From positions 62,001 to 126,000 of the forward strand of contig JABUFD010000005.1 in the NCBI GenBank assembly GCA_013314735.1: a stretch of DNA of 64,000 bases, given 5' to 3'. Numbering within the stretch: position 1 is the stretch's first letter; the number at the start of each line of letters is the position of its first letter. Under the pieces are notes generated by a model that saw nothing but the letters and a program-made list of their open reading frames with translations, was not told where the DNA came from and did not search any database. Both the position numbers and the translations under genes were made by a program. The stretch is from Anaerolineae bacterium (GTDB lineage: Bacteria; Chloroflexota; Anaerolineae; Anaerolineales; Anaerolineaceae). Below are positions 24,213 through 33,796 of the stretch, one piece after another.

Positions 24213-27200
24213 TCAGCTGGCTGCGGCATCACGGATCAGCCGGTGGGTGGGGTAATCGTTGAGGAAGGAGTGTCGTTCAAGCGGATCCTCAATTTTGTCA
24301 GCCAGCTTCAATAACTGCTTCCGGGCATCCTGAAGGATGTTGTTGGCACGTGGATCACCGGCAGCCTGCAAAATTTCATAAACCAGCCAATACAGGTGCA
24401 TCGGGTCATCAACGCCTTCGGGTGTTCCATCCACATTCAACGCAGCCAGCACTGGCTCAATTTCATCCAGGGCTATGGCGAATTCACCGGCACGCCAATG
24501 AAGATGGGCAGATTCGGCATCGGTTTCCAATTGCCGGGCGGCATGGGCTGTTTCCCTGCGCAGGATACGGCATTGTTCCAGGCTCTGCTGTGCCTGTTCC
24601 AACCATCCTGTTTCGTTTTCAAAACGGGCTCGATAATAGAGTGCGTTTCCAATATTAATTTTGTCGCCGCATTCGAGTGATATCTGCTCTGCCTGCCGCA
24701 GCAGGGTGAAAGCCTGCGGATACTCTCCCAGCAGGCCTTGCAGCAAGCCCAGGTTGGTGAGAATTTCAGCCTGAGCCTGGCGGTTATTGCTCTCGATAAA
24801 GATATCCATGGCTTCCTGATAACTCATCTGTGCTTTGTCCATTTGCCCCAGTGCAAGCAGGATGCTTCCCAGGTTGTGCATCACGCTGCCCAGGCTGGTG
24901 CGGTTGCCGATCCGGATGAGGATGGATTTTGCCGATTGAAGGTAGCCTGTCGCCTGGCTGAGATATCCACGGTCTGCCATCACGTTGGAAAGGTTGATCA
25001 GTGCCTTCGCTTCACCGCGCAGGTCTTTCATCTCCCGGTAGAGGGATAGCGCCTTTTCCAGCCAACTGGCTGCCTGGTCCAATTCACCGGTATCCCAATA
25101 GGAAATCCCGATATTGTTGGTGAGGGCGCATACGCCTGCCTGGTTGCCAATCGCCTGGTAATGTGCCAGTGCAGCCAGGGAATGTTCGCGGCCTTTCAGG
25201 CTGTCTCCTTCCCGGATGGCTATCGTTCCCAGCTCGCGTTGGCAGTCAGCCTCCTGGCGTGGATCGCCCTGGCGTCGCGCAAGTGTAAGCGCTTCGTCCA
25301 ATAAGGGATGGGCTTCGAGGCTTTCACCCTGCATCGCCAGCAGGCGTCCTTTGTGGTACAGGTAACGGTAGCGTTCGTGATCTGGCTGCGTGTGCGGTTC
25401 CCTGCCGGCCAATGATTGCTCCAGCACCTGGAAGGCGCGTTCAAAATCACCCAAGGCTCCCAACAGGGAAGCCAGCTCGAATTGGATCGAACGGATCAAC
25501 GGCGCCATTGACTCCGGCTGCGTCACACACGCTTCCAGCGATTTCTCCAGTAAGGCAATTCCCTCCGGCAGCGGTCCGCGGCGTTGGTACGTAGTGACAA
25601 TGGCTGATAAAAGCGGATGTGCCATTTCTACCAGTTCTGGCTGCCGCAAAGACCAGTGCCAGGCATGCAGCAAATTCGGCCGATCATTGAACAGCAAGGC
25701 ATCTGTTCGCAGTCCATCCAATGCGGCCTTTGCCAGGGAACCAAAAAAGCGCGCATGCCGATGCTGGATCAGTGCAAAATTGATTGGATCCTGTTCCAGT
25801 TGTTCGCGTACAAATTCACGGATGACAGCGTGGAAATCGAAGCGATTGTGGTCATCCATCCGCAGGAGCGATTTCGCCGCAAGGGCATGCAGTTGACGCT
25901 CCTGCACGACGCAGATTGCTGATGCTGCCTCCGATGAGAAATTCCCGGGAAAAATGGAAAGGTTCGCCAGGTGGGTTTGTTCTGATTGCGACAGCAGTTG
26001 CCAGCTTTGTTCAAACACCGCCCGGAGGCTGCGATGGCGGTCTGATACGTTCCGCAGCCCGAATTTCGCAGAATCCAGGGATTGTTGAATTTCCTGTACG
26101 ATGGCGTCACATCCCCGTTCCATGGCAGCCATGGCTGAGAGCTCAATTCCAAGCGGTGAGCCTTCCAGCATGCGGCATATGGAAACCACGGCGGGGAGTC
26201 GTTCTGGTGTGATTCGGAAGCGTTGATCCAACTGACGGGCACGATTTTCGAACAGCAGTACGGCATCACTTTGTATACTATCTTCCGTGGAGGCGTTCTC
26301 CATGGGGAGTTGCAATCCCTCCACCTGGAACACCCATTCCTCGCGCAATTGCAGGCGCACGCGGGATGTGACCATGACCTGGATTGCCGGCATATTGCGC
26401 ATCAGCTCTGCGAGCCTGCCGCTGTCTTGTGCCAGGTGCTCGAAGGTGTCGAGGATCCATAACTGGTTGCTTTGCGTAACCGCCTGCGCCAATAATTTTT
26501 CCGTGTTGCCGCCGGGCGGAATGGGAATCTGGAGGTGATCCAGCATAATGATTATCATTTCATCGAAGTTGCCGGCGGTAGCCAGCGGGACAAAGAAGAT
26601 TCCATCAGGGTACAGGCCATACAACTCTTCTGCTGCCTGGATCGCGAGACTGGTTTTCCCGGCGCCACCGGGTCCCAACAGGGTCAATATGCGGCAGGTG
26701 GGGTTGCTCAGCCGTTCCATGATCTCTGACAGTTCCTGTCTCCGCCCGATAAAGGTTGCATTGCGGATCGGTGTGTCTGGTGGTGATGGCTGGATACAAT
26801 ACTGCGCCCCGTTGCCCTGGCGGATGGCTTCAAACAATTGCGTGGTTTCTTCGCCAGGCTCTGCGCCAAATTCCTTTTGCAGCATACGCTGGCAGTGCTT
26901 AAATTGCGCCAGGGCAGCGCTGTATTGTCCGTCACAAACCATCAGGCGCATTAATTGGCGGTGGCTTTCTTCGCGCCAGGGTTCCAACTGGACCAGTCGC
27001 CTGGCGTGGAACAGCGCCTGTTCGGTGCTGCCGCGTTTTTCATAAAATACTGCCATACGGTTGAGGGCCTGGATGGCGGTTTGATGGATGTGTTCCCGCG
27101 TCAGCATCACCCATTCCTCATATGGTTCGCTGTTGCTGACTGAGAACCCTTTGAGGAATTCACCCTGATACAGTTCGGTGATTTGTTCCTGCCGCAGCAG

Positions 27201-27581
27201 GCACGGGTAACAGCGGTCAGCACTGCGGTGTTGGTGAACACGGTTGATCCGGGCTGTTTCCAGCAGCTGATTGACATCGCATGTGACTGCCTGGTTGGCC
27301 AACAATCGGACAGTTTGTGTATTGACCTCGAGGTATTCCTCGGCTGTTCCCAGGGCCTGGCGCAGGTGCAGCAGCGCCTGTCGCAGGTTCTGACGGGCGC
27401 GGTCTTCTTCCTGCTCAGGCCATAACAGGCTGGCAAGGCTTTCGCGCGAATGGGCATGCTGCTGTTCAACCGCAAGATAGGCCAACAGGGCACGGGCTTT
27501 TTCGGTGGCGAAGGTATGGATGATTTCCTGGTTGATGGTAACCTGGAAGGTGCCCAGCAGGCGAATGTTCAACTGAACCAT
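24213..27581 (-). CDS. Large BTAD/NB-ARC/TPR transcriptional activator (SARP/AfsR-like)
   Basis: 1122 residues from the ATG at 27581 (MVQLNIRLLGTF); a longer frame starts at 27614. Residues 1-95 form an OmpR-type winged helix, with E-K-A-R-A-L-L-A-Y-L-A and S-L-L-W-P. Residues 100-245 are the bacterial transcriptional activator (BTAD) domain. An AAA/NB-ARC module follows: Walker A GPGGAGKTS near 305, and L-W-I-L-D-T-F-E-H-L as Walker B. The last 450 residues are TPR-like helical repeats. These STAND-type regulators gate transcription with nucleotide-dependent oligomerisation. A 64-residue protein is divergently encoded 209 bases away and may be its target. Confidence 0.92.
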   Translation of the reverse strand: MVQLNIRLLGTFQVTINQEIIHTFATEKARALLAYLAVEQQHAHSRESLASLLWPEQEEDRARQNLRQALLHLRQALGTAEEYLEVNTQTVRLLANQAVTCDVNQLLETARINRVHQHRSADRCYPCLLRQEQITELYQGEFLKGFSVSNSEPYEEWVMLTREHIHQTAIQALNRMAVFYEKRGSTEQALFHARRLVQLEPWREESHRQLMRLMVCDGQYSAALAQFKHCQRMLQKEFGAEPGEETTQLFEAIRQGNGAQYCIQPSPPDTPIRNATFIGRRQELSEIMERLSNPTCRILTLLGPGGAGKTSLAIQAAEELYGLYPDGIFFVPLATAGNFDEMIIIMLDHLQIPIPPGGNTEKLLAQAVTQSNQLWILDTFEHLAQDSGRLAELMRNMPAIQVMVTSRVRLQLREEWVFQVEGLQLPMENASTEDSIQSDAVLLFENRARQLDQRFRITPERLPAVVSICRMLEGSPLGIELSAMAAMERGCDAIVQEIQQSLDSAKFGLRNVSDRHRSLRAVFEQSWQLLSQSEQTHLANLSIFPGNFSSEAASAICVVQERQLHALAAKSLLRMDDHNRFDFHAVIREFVREQLEQDPINFALIQHRHARFFGSLAKAALDGLRTDALLFNDRPNLLHAWHWSLRQPELVEMAHPLLSAIVTTYQRRGPLPEGIALLEKSLEACVTQPESMAPLIRSIQFELASLLGALGDFERAFQVLEQSLAGREPHTQPDHERYRYLYHKGRLLAMQGESLEAHPLLDEALTLARRQGDPRQEADCQRELGTIAIREGDSLKGREHSLAALAHYQAIGNQAGVCALTNNIGISYWDTGELDQAASWLEKALSLYREMKDLRGEAKALINLSNVMADRGYLSQATGYLQSAKSILIRIGNRTSLGSVMHNLGSILLALGQMDKAQMSYQEAMDIFIESNNRQAQAEILTNLGLLQGLLGEYPQAFTLLRQAEQISLECGDKINIGNALYYRARFENETGWLEQAQQSLEQCRILRRETAHAARQLETDAESAHLHWRAGEFAIALDEIEPVLAALNVDGTPEGVDDPMHLYWLVYEILQAAGDPRANNILQDARKQLLKLADKIEDPLERHSFLNDYPTHRLIRDAAAS

Positions 27582-27680
27582 GTTGATCGACCCTTGGTGT
27601 GTGATGAGCCGCATCGCTGCCGGGGGCAGACCGAGCGGTAGATCTGGAATCTATGTTCAGACTAACGATGATTTGGATTA

Positions 27681-27697
27681 TAACCTGAAATAGGTTA
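27681..27697. promoter_or_regulatory. Inverted repeat between the BTAD regulator and small gene
   Basis: TAACCT and AGGTTA are separated by GAAAT. It lies in the divergent promoter region of the BTAD regulator and the small gene at 27791, a fitting place for an operator. Short arms leave the call weak. Confidence 0.35.
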
Positions 27698-27790
27698 AGA
27701 ATGTTTCCCCTTTTGACGTTTTTTTTACGCTGGTCGGGTATCAATGAATTATTCTACATGACAACGCAAAGCTAGTTGAGGGAAAACCAC

Positions 27791-27985
27791 GTGGTCTACT
27801 TTTCCTATTTACTCCGCATCTGGTCAGAACAGGATTTCAACCATACCTCCTGGCGGTTATCATTGGAAAAGCCGGGCAGCGGTGAGGTGAAGGGATTTCA
27901 AACCCTGGAAGAATTGGTCTCTTTCCTGGAACAGAAGATCCACCCGGAAACAGCAGAACCGCCTGTGGATCAGGTTGAGGAGTGA
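27791..27985 (+). CDS. Small conserved-type hypothetical protein (64 residues)
   Basis: Starts at GTG 27791 with AGGG 8 bases upstream; the longer frame would use a TTG inside that ribosome site. The sequence begins V-V-Y-F-S-Y-L-L-R-I-W, followed by W-R-L-S-L-E and L-E-E-L-V-S-F-L-E, a compact alpha/beta pattern with a charged tail. I believe similar short proteins accompany BTAD regulators in Chloroflexota, but that is from memory. It has no membrane segment. Function unknown. Confidence 0.7.
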   Translation: MVYFSYLLRIWSEQDFNHTSWRLSLEKPGSGEVKGFQTLEELVSFLEQKIHPETAEPPVDQVEE

Positions 27986-28006
27986 GTAGTGCCGGCGGAT
28001 GTCAGG

Positions 28007-28972
28007 TTAATCGGCAATCGAAAGCAGGGCGGCTCCCAGCAGGGTTTCACGCCCGTTCAAGGTGGAAGGTTTCACAGCACAGCGCCCCTTCATGTAAGGG
28101 GGAAGGTGGCGTTCGATCACCGGTAGAAGGATCGGGAAGAGCACATCGTGCGAGCGGAACAAACCGCCGCCGAGGATGACCTGCTCCACATCCGTCAGGG
28201 CGATCGCGTGTGACAGGGCAATCCCAAATGAGGTAAAGCAGCGCCCCACCAGTTCCCGCATCGGCCGGTCACCGCCGCGCGCGGCGGCGATCACACTTTC
28301 GGCAGTCAGCTCTGCCGGATTGTGGAGTGGGTGTTCCTGCCAATACTGGCTGTGTGGGTTGCGCTGGTACACCTCCTGTCCCAAGGCCGCCAGGCCCCAT
28401 CCGGCGCACAGGGTTTCCAGGCAGCCGGTATTGCCGCACACACAGGGGATGGTATTGCCTTCCACAAAGAAATGCCCGATCTCCGCAGCAATCCCGCCGC
28501 CGCGGTACAGCTTTCGCCCCAGCACCAGTCCGCCGCCGATGCCGGTGCTGGCCTGAACATAAAAGAAATTTTCTGGTTGATGGTTGGCATCATAATACCA
28601 GCTTCCCAGCGCCGCCAGGTTGGCATCATTGTCCATGTCTGCCGGCAGGCGGTAGTGTTTTTGCACGATATCCACCATCGGGTACTGGTCCCATCCGGTA
28701 ACATGCTGCGATTTGACGCAGGTGGTGCGATCGCGGCTGACCGGGCCACCGAAGGAAATCCCTGCCGCTGCCACCGGCCAGCGCTGCTGCATCGCCTGTT
28801 CCATCAGGCGATCTCCCAGATCCAGCATGGCGTTGACGCAGGCCTGCGCGCCTTGCGCGGATGGTGTGAGACAGCGCTCCTCCGCCAGGATGGAACCGTC
28901 CGTCAGATCAATCAACGCGGCTGCCAGCTTGGTGCCGCCAAAATCTAGCGCGAGATGGATGCGTGGTTGCAT
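28007..28972 (-). CDS. ROK family sugar kinase/regulator protein
   Basis: 321 residues from the ATG at 28972 (AGGAG upstream). The ATP-binding L-D-F-G-G-T-K motif is at residues 9-15; the sugar-binding D-N-D-A-N motif near 110 and the zinc motif C-x-C-G-x-x-G-C-x-E (C-V-C-G-N-T-G-C-L-E near 175) are complete. There is no helix-turn-helix N-terminus, so it is a ROK kinase, probably for glucose or an N-acetylated hexose, rather than a repressor. Divergent from the LarA-like gene. Confidence 0.92.
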   Translation of the reverse strand: MQPRIHLALDFGGTKLAAALIDLTDGSILAEERCLTPSAQGAQACVNAMLDLGDRLMEQAMQQRWPVAAAGISFGGPVSRDRTTCVKSQHVTGWDQYPMVDIVQKHYRLPADMDNDANLAALGSWYYDANHQPENFFYVQASTGIGGGLVLGRKLYRGGGIAAEIGHFFVEGNTIPCVCGNTGCLETLCAGWGLAALGQEVYQRNPHSQYWQEHPLHNPAELTAESVIAAARGGDRPMRELVGRCFTSFGIALSHAIALTDVEQVILGGGLFRSHDVLFPILLPVIERHLPPYMKGRCAVKPSTLNGRETLLGAALLSIAD

Positions 28973-29110
28973 GGAACTCCTCATTTTTTGTTTGATTGTA
29001 CCCCAAACAGGCAGTGATGCAGGCTTTCGGGTGTGAATTCCATCCCTGTACCCATCCAAAATCCGATACAATTCTCAGTAGTCACTTCCTGGTTTAATGG
29101 AGGAACCCTG

Positions 29111-30352
29111 ATGAAACTACACAAAATCCGGCAGCAATTTTCTGACCTGCCCGCCGTGGATGCCTATGCCTCTTGCCGTGAGAGTCTGCGAAACAATGGC
29201 ATGCTTCAATCTGTACGGGCCGGGCAGCGGGTCTGCCTGGGCTTGCCCAGCCGCGGGATTTCTGGCCTGGCAGAACTGGTACGCGCCTGCGTGGACGCAC
29301 TGCTTGAATGTGGCGCCGAGGTTGTGATCGTGCCTGCCATGGGTTCCCACGGCGGTGGAACAGCACAGGGGCAGGCGGCTGTTCTGGCAGATTTCGGTAT
29401 CGATGAAGCCCACCTGGGGGTACCGGTGGTGAGCCGGATGGAAGCGGTTTCTCTGGGAACTGCCAGGACGGCCGGCGGGACAGCGGTGGAGGTGTTCTGG
29501 GATGCAGAAGCTGCCCGGGCGGACCATGTACTGGTGGTCAACCGCATCAAGGCGCACACAGCATTCAGCGGTCCGCATGAAAGCGGCCTGATGAAGATCC
29601 TTACCGTCGGGTTGGGAAAGGCGGCCGGGGCCAGGGAAATTCACGCACGCGGGTTGGGGGAAGCGATGCCGGCTGCGGCACGCTTTGTGCTTGCCAACCA
29701 ACCGATACTGGGCGGGGTGGCGGTGGTGGAAAACGCTCGCCATCAACCGGTGGTGGTAGAGGCGATCCCGGCGCTGCAACTGCCGCAGCGCGAAAGTGAA
29801 TTGCTGGCGCTCTCCAAAACCATGCTGCCCACGCTGCCCACGGACAGGTTGGATGTGCTGGTGGTGCGCTGGATGGGCAAGAACCTGAGCGGGACCGGGA
29901 TGGATACCAATGTGATCGGCAAATACCGCCGCAACTGGGGTGAACCGGAACCCAATTTCGCGCGGATTGTGGTGCTGGACCTGACAGATGCCAGCCACGG
30001 CAATGCTGCCGGGGTGGGTTTCGCCGATGTGATCACCCGCCGTCTGTATGACAAGATTGATTACGATGCCACCCTGCTGAACTGCCTGACCGCCGGGAAC
30101 TTCAACGGAGCCAAAATCCCGGCTATCCAGCCAACCGATCGCGCCGCAATCGAGTGCGCGATGGCTGGTTTCGATGTGGACTTACTGCGCATGGCTGTGA
30201 TCGAATCCACCCTGTCGCTGGAGGAGTTGTGGGTCAGTGAGTGTGTGTATGCCGAACTCACTGAAAGCCGCGACATTTTGCCTTGCAGTCAGCAAGTGGA
30301 TCTGGAAGACAGCTTCTCTGCGAGTGGCACTCTGAATTTGCTGGCAGACTGA
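29111..30352 (+). CDS. LarA-like protein (lactate racemase N-terminal domain, DUF2088)
   Basis: 413 residues from the ATG at 29111 with GGAGG seven bases upstream. Key features are L-P-S-R-G-I-S, V-P-A-M-G-S-H-G-G-G-T-A near residue 80, V-V-N-R-I-K-A-H-T near 147 and M-G-K-N-L-S-G-T-G-M-D near 258. This pattern belongs to the DUF2088 family that includes the nickel-pincer lactate racemase LarA, but this subgroup is distant and no larB, larC or larE is present nearby. It may be a racemase or epimerase of a hydroxy acid, unproven. Confidence 0.78.
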   Translation: MKLHKIRQQFSDLPAVDAYASCRESLRNNGMLQSVRAGQRVCLGLPSRGISGLAELVRACVDALLECGAEVVIVPAMGSHGGGTAQGQAAVLADFGIDEAHLGVPVVSRMEAVSLGTARTAGGTAVEVFWDAEAARADHVLVVNRIKAHTAFSGPHESGLMKILTVGLGKAAGAREIHARGLGEAMPAAARFVLANQPILGGVAVVENARHQPVVVEAIPALQLPQRESELLALSKTMLPTLPTDRLDVLVVRWMGKNLSGTGMDTNVIGKYRRNWGEPEPNFARIVVLDLTDASHGNAAGVGFADVITRRLYDKIDYDATLLNCLTAGNFNGAKIPAIQPTDRAAIECAMAGFDVDLLRMAVIESTLSLEELWVSECVYAELTESRDILPCSQQVDLEDSFSASGTLNLLAD

Positions 30353-30361
30353 TTCGTCGCG

Positions 30362-31417
30362 TCAGGCCCTGGCTTGCAGGCGTGATGCCGCCCATTCCTC
30401 CGCGGTACGCGGGACGGGCTTGATTTCCGCTTCCGGACGGCGGTGCAGGCTGAGCGCACCGCTGGGGCAGAGCGGGACGCACACCCCGCACCCGACACAG
30501 CGGACCTGATCGACAGCCACCACATCAGCCAGCGTAAGGGCCTGGAAAGGGCAGGCATCCACGCAGGTGCCGCAGGCGATGCACAGGCTTTCGTCCACCT
30601 GGTTAACAAAAGCGGATCGCGCCATGACATTCGCCATCCCAAAATCAGCCATGCCGCGCAGGAAACCGCAAGAGCAGGTGCAGCAATTACAGATATAGTA
30701 ATTGCCTTCCTGGGTGTTGCTGACCGAATGCACCAACCCGGCATCCGCCGAAAGCTTCAACACGGCGAGGGCTTCTTGGCGGGTAATGGCGCGCATACTG
30801 CCGGCATTGTCAAATGCGCCTTCCACCGGCGCCATCACCAGGCAGACTTCCATCGGGTGGCCACAGGGTTCACCCACCAACGCTTTTTGCTTGCGGCAGA
30901 TGCAGTCCTGCACAGCCCACGCTTTGGCGCGGTCGACAATTTCCATCACGCTTTCGTAAGGATGGATCTCCAGCGGGTTGGCGATACTTTGCTGTACAGG
31001 GATGATGCGGTGCGGCTGGGGTTCCACTCGTATCAGGCGGTCAAAGGCATGCAGATAATAATCCTCGAACAATGCAGCGAGGGTTTCATCCAATACGGAT
31101 ACCTGGTTTTCATAAAACCCCACCACAAACGGCTCGAGGGCGAAACCAGCGCCGTCGGTTGTGCGGCCAAGCCTGATCAGCCCACGCCGCGCCAGGTCTT
31201 TCAGCACGGACAGCATTTCCCCCCGATCTCCGCCGATGCGTATATGCAGCTCTTTGACGCTTTCCAACTGCGGGGAAAGCTGCGCCGCCAGTGCTGCTTC
31301 TGTGGGGGAAAACAGGTGTGCCAGCAGGCGCAGATGGCTGCCGTTTTCTGCGGATGGAAATCCTTGCGGAAGTGAATCCAGCCGGTCTGCCAGGGCTTGA
31401 TAGACAGATTCATTCAT
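30362..31417 (-). CDS. Multi-cluster 4Fe-4S binding protein with winged-helix-like N-terminus
   Basis: 351 residues. The first 110 residues look like a helical/winged-helix domain (A-R-R-G-L-I-R-L-G-R-T). Cysteines then cluster: C-I-C-R near residue 171 with later C-G-H and M-E-V-C-L; I-C-N-C-C-T-C-S-C near 242; and a ferredoxin domain with C-I-A-C-G-T-C-V-D-A-C (about 277) and C-V-G-C-G-V-C-V-P-L-C-P-S-G-A. So it has at least two classical 4Fe-4S clusters plus probably one or two more. It is likely an electron-transfer protein in the cytoplasm. Convergent with the LarA-like gene, 9 bases apart. Confidence 0.82.
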   Translation of the reverse strand: MNESVYQALADRLDSLPQGFPSAENGSHLRLLAHLFSPTEAALAAQLSPQLESVKELHIRIGGDRGEMLSVLKDLARRGLIRLGRTTDGAGFALEPFVVGFYENQVSVLDETLAALFEDYYLHAFDRLIRVEPQPHRIIPVQQSIANPLEIHPYESVMEIVDRAKAWAVQDCICRKQKALVGEPCGHPMEVCLVMAPVEGAFDNAGSMRAITRQEALAVLKLSADAGLVHSVSNTQEGNYYICNCCTCSCGFLRGMADFGMANVMARSAFVNQVDESLCIACGTCVDACPFQALTLADVVAVDQVRCVGCGVCVPLCPSGALSLHRRPEAEIKPVPRTAEEWAASRLQARA

Positions 31418-31469
31418 TGATGGGCTCCTTCAGATGGGTATAAAATTGCGGGGGAAAAGCTGGAGGATA

Positions 31470-32357
31470 TCAGGGCGTGGGAAAGAACTGGTTGAACAAA
31501 TCCCGCAGGCTCTCAAAGAAGCTGGCGAACAGGGTGGTTTCCGCCTGCAGTTCTTTCACATCGGCGCTGACAGCAGCCAGGTCAGTTTCCACCTTTTCCA
31601 AATCGCCTGAGAGGGTTGTTAGCTCGCTGTTAATGTTGGTTAACGCCTCTTCGGCAGCGGCCATGCGGGTTTCGAGGCTTTCCAGTTCCGCCACCTGGGT
31701 GCTGAGGGTATCCAGCCGCAGGCTGAGCGCTTCTACATCATTGACAGCGGCAAAGCGCAGCTGCCCCTGGTTGAATCCCAACAGCAGGCCAAGGATCAGC
31801 CCGACTGCGAGAAGGAATGCCAACAGACTGCCGACACCTGCGACCAGTAGCGTCTGGCTACGGGTGAATGTTTTTCGTCTGCCTCGCGGTTCCTGGACGG
31901 GTGCTTGAGGAGCGGATTGCGGTAGGACCGTTTCGAGAGTCGGTTCCGCCGGTCCTTCCACCGCAAGCACCAGCGATGGCTCTGGGTCGGGGATTGGTTC
32001 TGGTGTGGGAGAAATGGCGGTGATTTCCACGGTCGGCATGGCGGGTTCTTCCGTTTTCAGGAACGTGGATGGATCGGGTTCGGGGACCGCTTCTGGCTCT
32101 GCAATCATGCCAGCCTCAATCCATGCCGGTTCGACGCCTGGTTCCAGCGCGGGGATCTCCGGTTCGGGTTCTGCCAGGGTGAAGTATTCCAGCCAGCCCG
32201 CCAGGTTGGAAGCACCGATCCCCTTCACCCGCTGCAGGTCATCCAGGCTGGCAAAGGGACGCATTTCGACGATCCGTTCCGCCAGTGTGGCCCCGATGCC
32301 GGGTATGGAAACAAGCTCATCCACATTGGATTGATTGGGATTGATTTTGCGAATCAT
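31470..32357 (-). CDS. Helix-hairpin-helix membrane protein with C-terminal coiled coil
   Basis: 295 residues from the ATG at 32357; upstream in-frame sequence overlaps the TolB-like gene and its terminator. Residues 1-65 contain paired helix-hairpin-helix motifs (I-P-G-I-G near 18, V-K-G-I-G near 43) as in ComEA-like DNA-binding domains. A long acidic, proline-rich linker (70-165) leads to one membrane helix (about 170-195), then a heptad-patterned coiled coil to the end, presumably outside the cell. The topology suggests anchoring of a nucleic acid or protein to the membrane. No known family name. Confidence 0.7.
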   Translation of the reverse strand: MIRKINPNQSNVDELVSIPGIGATLAERIVEMRPFASLDDLQRVKGIGASNLAGWLEYFTLAEPEPEIPALEPGVEPAWIEAGMIAEPEAVPEPDPSTFLKTEEPAMPTVEITAISPTPEPIPDPEPSLVLAVEGPAEPTLETVLPQSAPQAPVQEPRGRRKTFTRSQTLLVAGVGSLLAFLLAVGLILGLLLGFNQGQLRFAAVNDVEALSLRLDTLSTQVAELESLETRMAAAEEALTNINSELTTLSGDLEKVETDLAAVSADVKELQAETTLFASFFESLRDLFNQFFPTP

Positions 32358-32462
32358 GCTGGACCAACTTTCTTCAGGTACCCGTGTTTTCTTCCTGATA
32401 CCATGATTATACGGTGAAACAGGTGCAACCGGGTATGGCAGAATGGCGGTCAATCCACAAAA

Positions 32463-32485
32463 AACCCCCGCAGGCGGCGGGGGTT
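32463..32485 (-). terminator. Rho-independent terminator of the TolB-like lipoprotein gene
   Basis: Nine-base GC-rich arms (AACCCCCGC and GCGGGGGTT) surround a five-base loop. Reading leftward the stem ends in TTTTTT, 9 bases past the stop codon of the lipoprotein gene. Confidence 0.9.
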
Positions 32486-32493
32486 CGGATACA

Positions 32494-33699
32494 TCAGGGC
32501 AGCACTCCCCAATCCAGCTGGGGCGAGGTTGAGATGGGAAGCAAGGTTTTCTCCGCGGTGGCAAGGTCGTACAGGTACAAGGCTGTCCCGCCTTCGGCAG
32601 GCATGCTGTAAAGCAACTGGCTGCCGTCTGGTGACCAATCGAGGAATACTGCATACCCGCCTTCCACCGTGGTCAGGCCCGACCCATCCGGCCGGATCAA
32701 CATCACGCGGGAATTGCTGGCTTCGTAGGTGGTGCTGTCGATCACATAGACAGTAAAGGCAATCCAGCCACCATCCGGTGACCAGCGCGGGTCCATAGGG
32801 GCTTCACCCGGTGTGAAATAGATCTCATGCAGGCCACTGAAATCGGCATTGGCAAGGTAGAGAGGGCTTTCGATGAAACCATACATCTGTTGACTGGCAA
32901 CGGTTAACTGGGCAGAATTGGGCGAGAAATCCACCGCGCCGGTGAACAGGGTTTCCAACCCGTGTTCGCGGGTGGTCCCGCTGGCAATCTCCCACACGCT
33001 GTACCCGCCGCATTCGGAGTAACAGGCGCAGTTGAGGAAACTACCCCAGCGGCCATCATTCGAGATCGCCTGCGGGAAGCGCAGCCCTCCGGCAATGTTC
33101 CCCAATACAAGCGGCGTATCGAGGTTGTCGAGCGAAAAGCGCATCACATCGAAAGCAATCAGTTCCTGGTCTTCCAGGTTATCCAGTGCCGGGCACTCGA
33201 AGTTACCGCGCGTGGCAAAAAATTCCCGCGGGTTATCCGTCCAGCGGAAAAAGCGACCATGGTGAATCAAGTTCGTGACACTGCCGTCTGCAAGGCTGTG
33301 GATGTAAGAAATGTTATTCTTCACATATGCCAGCAGTAGCCCATCCGCTGACAACTGGGGGTTCTGGTATTCATTTTCATAGCTGTCGGCAATGCCATCT
33401 GTGGTCAGTTGCATCAGGCTGCCGCTGTCAACGGCATACAACCAGATGTTTCCGCCGCTGGTAAAAGCGATCTGGCCATTGTTCGGTGGAGGCGGGGTCT
33501 CGGCGGGTGCCCCGGTTGGCAGGCTGACTTCGGTCGGCTCTTCGGCCGCCTCTGTCGGGGTCGCCACTGATTCGGTAGCCTCAGCGGGAATGGCTGGTAC
33601 GGTTTCGGTGGGTTGCAGCAACCCACCCAGGTTGCAGGCGGCGGCAATGGCTGCCAGGAGCAGAAGCAAGTTCAGGAGTGGGGAATGGTTGGTTTTCAT
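32494..33699 (-). CDS. TolB-like beta-propeller lipoprotein
   Basis: 401 residues. Signal peptide with lipobox I-A-A-A-C (cysteine about residue 22), then a Thr/Glu/Pro linker to residue 70. The rest has WD40/TolB-type repeats marked by D-G-L-L-L-A-Y, W-S-P-D-G-G-W-I-A-F and W-S-P-D-G-S-Q-L-L-Y. It should be a membrane-anchored extracytoplasmic propeller that binds proteins or glycans. Its own terminator follows directly, so it is transcribed alone. Confidence 0.82.
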   Translation of the reverse strand: MKTNHSPLLNLLLLLAAIAAACNLGGLLQPTETVPAIPAEATESVATPTEAAEEPTEVSLPTGAPAETPPPPNNGQIAFTSGGNIWLYAVDSGSLMQLTTDGIADSYENEYQNPQLSADGLLLAYVKNNISYIHSLADGSVTNLIHHGRFFRWTDNPREFFATRGNFECPALDNLEDQELIAFDVMRFSLDNLDTPLVLGNIAGGLRFPQAISNDGRWGSFLNCACYSECGGYSVWEIASGTTREHGLETLFTGAVDFSPNSAQLTVASQQMYGFIESPLYLANADFSGLHEIYFTPGEAPMDPRWSPDGGWIAFTVYVIDSTTYEASNSRVMLIRPDGSGLTTVEGGYAVFLDWSPDGSQLLYSMPAEGGTALYLYDLATAEKTLLPISTSPQLDWGVLP

Positions 33700-33796
33700 C
33701 GATTTTCCTTTGCCGGTCAGGGCGGTAACACTGCAATCGTCATGATAAGATAATCATACGTGGTATTTGAGAAAAACGCAAAAAGAGAGGTGTACC

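Noticed and set aside
30443-31375. 310-residue plus-strand frame opposite the Fe-S protein
   Set aside because: Shadow of the ferredoxin-type gene, whose cysteine clusters are unmistakable.
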